Assembly: GCA_023299965.1 (NCBI GenBank)
Contig: JALZVN010000334.1
Span: 1 to 7,655 of the forward strand
DNA: 7,655 nucleotides
From: Saprospiraceae bacterium
Lineage (GTDB): Bacteria > Bacteroidota > Bacteroidia > Chitinophagales > Saprospiraceae
Direction: 5' to 3'
In this document: piece after piece, positions 1 through 5,562 of the stretch
How positions within the stretch are numbered: the first letter of the stretch is position 1
Layout: every line of letters starts with the position of its first letter
Notes under the pieces: generated by a model
Told to the model about the DNA's origin: nothing
The model's database searches: none
What the model saw: only the letters and a program-made list of their open reading frames with translations
Made by a program: the position numbers and the translations under genes

Positions 1-145
1 TATTCCTAAGAAGACAGATTTCAGAACGCTCTCTGAAGAATTTATTCAGTGGGTAGAAGATGAATTAAATAATAGACCTCGTAAAAGATTGGAGTTTTAG
101 TCTCCTAATCAAATTGTTAATCAAAAAGTTGCATTTGTTACTTGA
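1..145 (+). pseudogene. IS30-family transposase, C-terminal fragment with in-frame amber codon
   Basis: Reading from base 2, the frame gives IPKKTDFRTLSEEF followed by DELNNRPRKRLEF, a stop (TAG, 98-100), then SPNQIVNQKVAFVT and a TGA at 143-145. The NNRPRKRL block, the following SPNQ and the terminal VAFVT are the hallmark C-terminus of IS30-family DDE transposases, which cut and join the ends of the element. The family normally has a sense codon (often Lys, Arg or Leu) where the TAG lies, so one substitution such as AAG or TTG to TAG would explain the break. The conserved 14 residues beyond it remain in frame, which suggests a recent nonsense change. The rest of the gene, including the catalytic glutamate, lies left of the window, so it is unknown whether the gene is otherwise intact. 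The family call is firm; inactivity is inferred from the stop. Confidence 0.8.
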
Positions 146-152
146 ATGTAAG
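1..152 (+). mobile_element. Right-hand end of an IS30-family insertion sequence
   Basis: In IS30-type elements the last transposase codons usually overlap or abut the right terminal inverted repeat. Here the bases around 128-152 (beginning GTTGCATTTGTTACTTGA) fit that arrangement. The left end lies outside the window, so the repeat cannot be paired, and no target duplication can be recognised. The exact right border is therefore approximate. Confidence 0.5.
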
Positions 153-273
153 GTCTAAAAGTAAAATGTCTTGAATAATGCTGCGAAAAAATTGATTTTC
201 CCACATTATAAGTAGATGCGTATGCTATACAAATTATTAATAATCAAGTATGTATTGCTTAGTTATACCATTT

Positions 274-1083
274 TTAGAATATAAATGATGTTACTATTTT
301 AAATGAACTAGCTAAAAAGTTATTTGGTCTTGTTGCGTACAATGGTTTGAAATTATAGTTCAAAGCGATCTTTATAAGTTGTATTGGAAAGTGAATAGCA
401 TCTTTCATTGTGATTTTAGATCCCTCCACCTCAGTCCACTTTTTAAGAGATACCTCTTTAAATTTACTAAGCATATTGGTCTTGCCATACTTATTTCTCA
501 TCCTCATGAGCAGCTCAATGTCAAACAGCCACTTTGAAATAAATTCTTTCTGAAACAAAGAGTTCGCTGTCGTACGTGTAAATACTTTAGCTCCGCATTG
601 AGTGTCATTAATTTTTAGCCCTATAATCCACTGGATAATAACGTTAAAGATGTTACTACTAGCAGATCTAAAAGCCGTGCGATTTATATTGGCAGTATTG
701 ACCCTCGTACGAGACCCAATCACCATGCCCTCAGTTCCAATATCATCTTCTAATGAATCAGCCAGATTTTCGTAATCTTCAAATCCTGTGGCTAAATCAG
801 CGTCCATGAAACCAATCTTTCTGGCTTGCGTATTTTTTAACACAAAGTTTACTCCAGCACGTATGGCTTCCGCTTTACCGTTGTTATGGGGTGCATCATA
901 AACGTAAATTCTCGATGGACTTTTTGCTTGAAAAGACTTTAGAACGTCTAAAGTGTTATCTGAACTTCCGTCATTGACAAAGCAGATAGAATAGTTGTTA
1001 TTTTGGTTAAGAAATTCCTCAAAAGACTCTAAGTCAAGTCTTCCAGCTTCATTGTAGCAAGGTACTACTATTGCATTCTCCAT
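274..1083 (-). CDS. Family 2 glycosyltransferase, ALG5-like (polyprenyl-phosphate sugar synthase type)
   Basis: This 269-residue protein has the GT-A fold signatures of GT2 enzymes: VVPCYNE at 6-12, FVNDGSSDNT at 35-44 (nucleotide-binding Asp38), the metal-binding DADLAT at 94-99 (Asp94, Asp96), GSR at 123-125, NDTQCGAKVF at 159-168 and WLFDIELL at 185-192. DADLAT and DTQCG are typical of the dolichyl/undecaprenyl-phosphate glucosyltransferase (ALG5) branch, which moves a sugar from a nucleotide donor to a polyprenyl phosphate at the cytoplasmic face of the inner membrane. No clear membrane span is visible, so it probably binds the membrane peripherally; the length suits a single-domain enzyme. 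The last 15-20 residues match nothing I recognise. The ATG at 1083-1081 sits directly before the conserved core and has no Shine-Dalgarno sequence, as is common in Bacteroidota. It diverges from the membrane-protein operon and converges on the IS30 remnant. The sugar and lipid specificity are not readable from sequence; a plain GT2 acting on a glycan is the alternative. Confidence 0.88.
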   Translation of the reverse strand: MENAIVVPCYNEAGRLDLESFEEFLNQNNNYSICFVNDGSSDNTLDVLKSFQAKSPSRIYVYDAPHNNGKAEAIRAGVNFVLKNTQARKIGFMDADLATGFEDYENLADSLEDDIGTEGMVIGSRTRVNTANINRTAFRSASSNIFNVIIQWIIGLKINDTQCGAKVFTRTTANSLFQKEFISKWLFDIELLMRMRNKYGKTNMLSKFKEVSLKKWTEVEGSKITMKDAIHFPIQLIKIALNYNFKPLYATRPNNFLASSFKIVTSFIF

Positions 1084-1292
1084 AAATATTTACTGTCATA
1101 AAATGGAGGGTATTAGTTAAAAAAGTTTGGAGGAACAGTAGGTATATTTCAAGTTTACTGCCAAAAACTTGAAATATGATGGTAAAATCGTCAAAAAACG
1201 TATAATTTATTAGTCTATTTATATCTTTCACTAAATCAAATCGTAACAGTATATATTGAAGTATTATGTAAGAATTTTTATTTAGTTAAAGC
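1084..1292. promoter_or_regulatory. Divergent intergenic region between the GT2 gene and the three-gene operon
   Basis: These 209 AT-rich bases must hold the start signals for both directions unless longer transcripts read through. I looked for the Bacteroidota-type pair (TTTG near -33, TAnnTTTG near -7). Partial -7 matches on the plus strand are TATATTTC at 1143-1150 and TATCTTTC at 1222-1229, and a TATAAT lies at 1201-1206, but none has a well-spaced upstream partner. No promoter is called precisely. No credible small gene is present. Confidence 0.35.
1144..1177. repeat. Perfect 13-bp inverted repeat with 8-base spacer
   Basis: ATATTTCAAGTTT (1144-1156) and AAACTTGAAATAT (1165-1177) are exact reverse complements separated by ACTGCCAA. 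The repeat starts 61 bases upstream of the GT2 start and ends 115 bases before the operon start. It has few G or C bases and no T-tract on either side, so an intrinsic terminator is unlikely. A regulator-binding operator between divergent genes, or a leader hairpin in one transcript, are the two readings that fit. The repeat itself is certain; its function is inference. Confidence 0.6.
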
Positions 1293-4200
1293 TTGGATAG
1301 AGGAAGAACATATTATTTTTTGGGACTGATGTTGGTGCTGGTTTTGCATGCAACGACCAACTTTTTTACGTTTGATCAGACTTATGATGCTTATGTGCAC
1401 ATTTTCTTTGCAGATCACTATGCAGAAGGGTGGTTTGACAACTGGGACTATCGTTGGTATACAGGATTTAATATTATTTCATACCCACCACTTGTCCATC
1501 AAGTAGTAGCATTGTTATCTTTTGGTTTAGGCTTGAAGATGGCTTTTTTTTTATGGTCCGTTCTGATGATGCTTTGGTTTGTAAGGGGGATGTATTATTT
1601 CGCTCAATTATGGGTAAGTAAGGAAGCTTCAGGTATAGCGGCGATTCTAGTTGTCTTTACAGGTAGCTTAACGGAGGCTTTACACATTTTTGGACAAGTG
1701 CCGAGTATTACTGGGATGGCTTTTCTACTGAATGCATGTCCAGAAATATACAAATGGATTTACACTAAAGAGACTTCTCATCTCTGGATGAGTATAGCAT
1801 TTTTAAGTGTATGTTCTGCAGCGCACCATGTCACTACTATTTTCGGGATGGTATTTTTTATCTTCCCAGTGATCGGAATAGCGATTTTTGATCTATGTAA
1901 AGACGAAAAAGAAGAAGGAGTGAAGGTGTCGATCAACGATTTTTTCACCAAGATCATTTCTAATCTAAAGCGCCTGCTGCCATTTGGCATAGTAGTAGGG
2001 ATTATCATGATAGTGGTAATTCTTCCATACTGGTTATGGACAAAGTCTGATCCCATCTCGCAAGTATCTATACCACATGGTTCTAGAGAGTCTTTTATAG
2101 ATAAACCAGATTTAGGGATTGTATTTTTTCTGTTTCCGTGGGGCATTATGTTGTTTGCTTTACCGTACATCTTTGCTAGATCCTTTAAGCGAAGACACTT
2201 ATTTTTGGGTTTGTCGTTAGTTCTATTGTTTGTCTTAGGTACTGGAGGCACTACACCTATTCCTAGATGGATTTTAGGAGACACGGCTTTTGAAATACTT
2301 ACTTTAGATAGATTTACTTTCTGGGCTACGATTATTTCTGTGCCATTCTTCGGGGAATTTATGCATAGACTCTATTCGGGGGATCTTAAAAAATTTAAGT
2401 ATAATACTTTTTTTAGGCGCTTTACTTTATTGTTTTTTTCAATAGGGATTGTCCTGTTTAATGTCCTCATTGTAAATGCTGGGTATTTTAAACCATTTCA
2501 ACCTAAAGAAATAGATCCGAAACCAATTGTAAATTTTCTGGAAAGAGATATGCATAGCAATTGGAGATTCTTAACATTAGGATTCGGAGATCAAATGGCT
2601 TGGCTGTCCGCCAATACGGATGCCTTATCGGTGGATGGAAATTACCATAGTGCTAGAAGACTTCCAGAGATGACTTCAAGGGCCGTAGAGCGATTGGAGA
2701 ATGCAAAGTATCAAGGGGAAGAAGGCATTGGTTCACTAAAGGAATTTTTAACGATACCAGAAAAGTTTAACCTCAAGTTCGTGTTTGCCAATGATAAATT
2801 TTACGAACCTATGTTGCATTTTTTAGGTTGGCAAAAGATTGGGCAATTGGAAAATAATATTGTTGTTTGGGAACGTCCAGATGTACCTCCATTACCAGAC
2901 TTATTACCTAGGAATAATATTCCTGCGTTTCAAAGATTTATGTGGGGAGTCTTACCTATGAGCTGTTTTGCATTTGCTTTTTTCGTATACTTGAGATACC
3001 TCTTTAGAAAAAAATGGAAGATTATCAATATCGATATTTCTTCGCTCTCGAAAATTGCCAGACAAGGAGTCCGAATAAAATCTGTTTGGTTTACACAGTC
3101 CGCATGGATGATTTTTCTGCTTGTGCTTACAGTAGGTTTCTTGTCTTTTGTAGCTATCAATCAATATGGACATGCGACTCCGCAAAAAGCGCTAAATGCC
3201 TATTTTAACGCTATCAATTATAAAGACTTCAAGGAGGCTTACTCTTACCTTGATGAGGATACTAGACCATCAGTGGATCAATACATGCTAGAGTTGTCCT
3301 TAGAAGATGGAATCTTAGCCTCTTACTCTATACTTGATACACTAGAAATATTGGATATAACTTATGAGAATCCCAATCATGCGATAGTGGATGTAAACTT
3401 AATATCTACTACCTCCCTAATGAATTACGAAAATATAGATCATATTGAAATGCTTAAGCGTGATAATGGTTGGTATATTAAGCATGAAGAATTTGATAGA
3501 GATATTCCTGCGGATCAGTTCTACGGTGTGCCGGATATCGCTTATTTCAATCAAGGCAGGCGTAAAGCAGATGTAAGTATTACTAGAAGAGAAGATGTGT
3601 TGGATAGACCAGAGGCGTATATCATTCAGGCTAACTTAGTACAAAAGGATAGTGTTTTTTACATCGTAGGGGAAATACAAAATGTCGATAATGTTCCAGC
3701 ATATATCACTGTAGACGGGTCTCTTCTAGATAAGAAAGGTGATTTATTAGCAAGATATAATGCAGGGAATGGAATTATACGTAGATTATTACCAAATGAA
3801 AAAACTCCTTTTAGAATTGATTTTAAGGATAAAATTTCAACGAATAGCGGAAAGGTCTACCTAGAAAATAAAGGAGATTATGATGATGAGTATTTTAAAG
3901 AGCCTTTTGATTTTAATGTCTTTGTGAGAACGATGGTGACGGGTCAAAAAATGTATAAACTCACCGGAATAAAAGATCTTTCTATTAAAGGAAATCAACT
4001 TACTGGCTCTATGGTAAACTATGGTACCAATGAAATAAGTATTCCTCAAATAATGCTTGCTGAATATGCTCAAGATGGAAGTATGAAGTGGATGGATGAT
4101 AGTTTTTTGCAAAGCGGTATCAGAGCCCAAAGAGGTAAAGAATTTTCCTTGAAGTCTAAAATTGATGAGGTTGTACTTGTAAGAAAAGGGACGGAAAATC

Positions 4201-4352
4201 AACTTTTTGTGAATGGAACATCAAAAAATAAGATTGATTACTTTGATGAAATAAAAGATCATATTGGAATAGAAAATATTGCTAAAATAAATAAAGTAGA
4301 TAACAGTACACTTAAAGTTTATACAAATGGATTTGTGTATGATTTAAATTAA
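1293..4352 (+). CDS. Large GT-C-like membrane protein (6-pyruvoyl-tetrahydropterin synthase-related family) with extracytoplasmic tail
   Basis: This protein has 1019 residues. The first 400 residues hold about a dozen hydrophobic segments (first at 7-24, others near 85-104, 112-131, 164-200, 228-249, 274-316, 340-356, 376-397). Two more spans at about 548-568 and 604-622 follow a large soluble loop. The first outer loop has Asp28 and Asp32 in TFDQTYDAYVHIFF, then GWFDNWDYRWYTGFN (46-60) and SYPPLVHQ (63-70). LGTGGTTPIPR (315-325), LTLDRFTFWA (336-345), GFGDQMAWLSA (430-440) and VDGNYHSARRLPE (447-459) also fit the PTPS-related membrane family as I know it. Despite the family name, no pterin chemistry is implied; acidic residues in the first outer loop suggest a GT-C glycosyltransferase using a polyprenyl-linked donor. 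Residues 623-1019 should be periplasmic: an NTF2-like region at about 628-735, an FxLYD-like beta domain at about 775-845 (VGEIQNVDNVPAYITVDGSL), and a second beta-rich region at about 875-960. The start is TTG: beginning at the first ATG (1329) would cut the first membrane span to about 15 residues and remove its basic DRGR leader. The stop overlaps the next start. Enzymatic activity is inference. Confidence 0.82.
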   Translation: MDRGRTYYFLGLMLVLVLHATTNFFTFDQTYDAYVHIFFADHYAEGWFDNWDYRWYTGFNIISYPPLVHQVVALLSFGLGLKMAFFLWSVLMMLWFVRGMYYFAQLWVSKEASGIAAILVVFTGSLTEALHIFGQVPSITGMAFLLNACPEIYKWIYTKETSHLWMSIAFLSVCSAAHHVTTIFGMVFFIFPVIGIAIFDLCKDEKEEGVKVSINDFFTKIISNLKRLLPFGIVVGIIMIVVILPYWLWTKSDPISQVSIPHGSRESFIDKPDLGIVFFLFPWGIMLFALPYIFARSFKRRHLFLGLSLVLLFVLGTGGTTPIPRWILGDTAFEILTLDRFTFWATIISVPFFGEFMHRLYSGDLKKFKYNTFFRRFTLLFFSIGIVLFNVLIVNAGYFKPFQPKEIDPKPIVNFLERDMHSNWRFLTLGFGDQMAWLSANTDALSVDGNYHSARRLPEMTSRAVERLENAKYQGEEGIGSLKEFLTIPEKFNLKFVFANDKFYEPMLHFLGWQKIGQLENNIVVWERPDVPPLPDLLPRNNIPAFQRFMWGVLPMSCFAFAFFVYLRYLFRKKWKIINIDISSLSKIARQGVRIKSVWFTQSAWMIFLLVLTVGFLSFVAINQYGHATPQKALNAYFNAINYKDFKEAYSYLDEDTRPSVDQYMLELSLEDGILASYSILDTLEILDITYENPNHAIVDVNLISTTSLMNYENIDHIEMLKRDNGWYIKHEEFDRDIPADQFYGVPDIAYFNQGRRKADVSITRREDVLDRPEAYIIQANLVQKDSVFYIVGEIQNVDNVPAYITVDGSLLDKKGDLLARYNAGNGIIRRLLPNEKTPFRIDFKDKISTNSGKVYLENKGDYDDEYFKEPFDFNVFVRTMVTGQKMYKLTGIKDLSIKGNQLTGSMVNYGTNEISIPQIMLAEYAQDGSMKWMDDSFLQSGIRAQRGKEFSLKSKIDEVVLVRKGTENQLFVNGTSKNKIDYFDEIKDHIGIENIAKINKVDNSTLKVYTNGFVYDLN

Positions 4353-4354
4353 TG
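4350..4354 (+). other. TAATG stop/start overlap, probable translational coupling
   Basis: The TAA of the membrane-protein gene and the ATG of the lipoprotein gene share one A. No Shine-Dalgarno sequence precedes the ATG, so re-initiation by ribosomes finishing the upstream gene is the likely route of translation. Confidence 0.75.
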
Positions 4355-5560
4355 GATAGATTTTTATCATTTCTTTTAGGTCTGGGTTTTGTTTCCTTGC
4401 TCTTGGGTTGTCGAGTAGAAGCCATGGAACATGTACAATGCATGTCTAATGGGAAAGGTACGATATCTTATTTAGCAAAAAACTACCAAGCTGGAGATGA
4501 AATAAAGTTTAAACTTACTACGGAGAATCTGAAAAATGAAGAAGTACTTATAGTATGGGATGGAAAATTTGGAGAACGTTTTTTTAATAAGACGATATTC
4601 TCCGAGAAGTTTTTATTTAGTTTTCCAGATTCTTTAAGTATTTATAGTGGATTTGCTACTGTAAAAGTAATTCACTGCAATAAGATCCTTTGTCAAGAAA
4701 GTACTTATATAGAAAGTTTACATCCTGTAGGGATGATAGAGTCTTATCTTGGACCAAAAACGCTTGCTATTGATCAAAGCATGGAATCTATGCTTTGTTT
4801 GATTCCAACCGATAAATTTGGGAATACTATAGAAGGTAGCTTCACAGTTACATTCAATACAAAATATAGAAAGCAAAGGATCAAAAGTGTAACCAGGAAT
4901 ATAGAGAATCTCTTATCTTTTGTAAAGATTGAAAATAATAAACAAGTAGGTAAGGTGCTTCTGGGTGCTAAATGTGTTGATTCCTATATAGATGAACAAG
5001 AAATAGCCATAGTTCAGGGTCCAATGCAAGAGGTCAAAATCAATATTGTTGAATTTCACCCCTATGGAGATGATAGGCAATTAGTACACCTGAATACGAA
5101 TATCATACTTGATGCAAAAGGTAATGTGATTGCAGATGGTACTAGTATTATATTTGTGGTATATGAAAACGAAGAAGTACAGGCTCAATATCAAGCCTAC
5201 ACGGTTAGCGGTATAGCAACTGTATTTATTGAAAATCCAAAAGACGCTGCAAAATGGACAGTTTCTATCGCTGGTGCAGCCAAAGGAAATGAAGTATACT
5301 TGAATTTTGAAAATAATATTGAATCTATACCATTAAGAATTGAGAAAAATGTACTGGTCGTAGGGCCAGTGATTGGGTCTTTAGATCAGTATATTCCTGA
5401 TGGTACTCAAGTATCTATAGTCTTTAATAATCGCTTCTCAAAAGAGGCTATTATTGAACATGGTTTTGCCAGAATAAAAATTCCGGAAAAACTAAAGTCG
5501 GCAAAAGAAATTGTATCCGAAGTAACTATCAATAATAGAAAAGTGAAGTTGATTTATTAA
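4352..5560 (+). CDS. Exported, probably lipid-anchored protein with Ig-like beta domains
   Basis: This 402-residue protein belongs to no family I recognise by name. It opens with a signal peptide, MDRFLSFLLGLGFVSLLLGC, whose LLGC fits a lipobox with Cys20 as the lipidated residue. VEA at 22-24 is a possible signal peptidase I site if it is not lipidated. Residues after Cys20 (RVEAMEH) show no acidic surface-export signal of the kind known in Bacteroidota, so retention facing the periplasm is slightly favoured. The mature part has alternating beta-strand character in about four blocks: 37-120 (begins YQAGDEIKFKL, like macroglobulin or Ig-like domains), 125-222 (DKFGNTIEGSFTV), 228-318 (DAKGNVIADGTSIIFVV) and 325-402 (IPDGTQVSIVF). 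The recurring GN-I-DGT pattern resembles invasin/Big-type bacterial Ig repeats. No catalytic motif is visible. Coupled at both ends to its neighbours, it is probably a scaffold or partner of the membrane protein and the hydrolase; this role is inference. Confidence 0.75.
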   Translation: MDRFLSFLLGLGFVSLLLGCRVEAMEHVQCMSNGKGTISYLAKNYQAGDEIKFKLTTENLKNEEVLIVWDGKFGERFFNKTIFSEKFLFSFPDSLSIYSGFATVKVIHCNKILCQESTYIESLHPVGMIESYLGPKTLAIDQSMESMLCLIPTDKFGNTIEGSFTVTFNTKYRKQRIKSVTRNIENLLSFVKIENNKQVGKVLLGAKCVDSYIDEQEIAIVQGPMQEVKINIVEFHPYGDDRQLVHLNTNIILDAKGNVIADGTSIIFVVYENEEVQAQYQAYTVSGIATVFIENPKDAAKWTVSIAGAAKGNEVYLNFENNIESIPLRIEKNVLVVGPVIGSLDQYIPDGTQVSIVFNNRFSKEAIIEHGFARIKIPEKLKSAKEIVSEVTINNRKVKLIY

Positions 5561-5562
5561 TG
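5558..5562 (+). other. TAATG stop/start overlap, probable translational coupling
   Basis: The TAA of the lipoprotein gene and the ATG of the LysM-hydrolase gene share one A, the same arrangement as at the previous junction. It again lacks a Shine-Dalgarno sequence, which supports co-translation of the three genes. Confidence 0.75.

Noticed and set aside
233..244. Perfect 12-base palindrome ATTATTAATAAT
   Set aside because: It is made only of A and T in AT-rich DNA, so chance is likely; no T-tract or GC stem to support a terminator.
1049..1231. 60-codon open frame on the minus strand across the divergent spacer
   Set aside because: It overlaps the GT2 start, covers the inverted repeat and has no protein-family character; likely chance in AT-rich DNA.
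1778..2284. 168-codon open frame on the minus strand
   Set aside because: It lies wholly within the membrane-protein gene, whose hydrophobic frame is clearly the real one; an antisense shadow.
2930..3208. Three short open frames on both strands (2930-3160, 2952-3185, 3014-3208)
   Set aside because: All are nested inside the membrane-protein gene and overlap each other; no independent signals.
3861..4202. 113-codon open frame on the minus strand
   Set aside because: It is antisense to the well-supported C-terminal domain of the membrane protein.
1293..4352. Role in pterin biosynthesis suggested by the family name
   Set aside because: The protein is polytopic and lacks the soluble pterin synthase fold; the family label is historical and the motifs suit a membrane GT-C-like protein.
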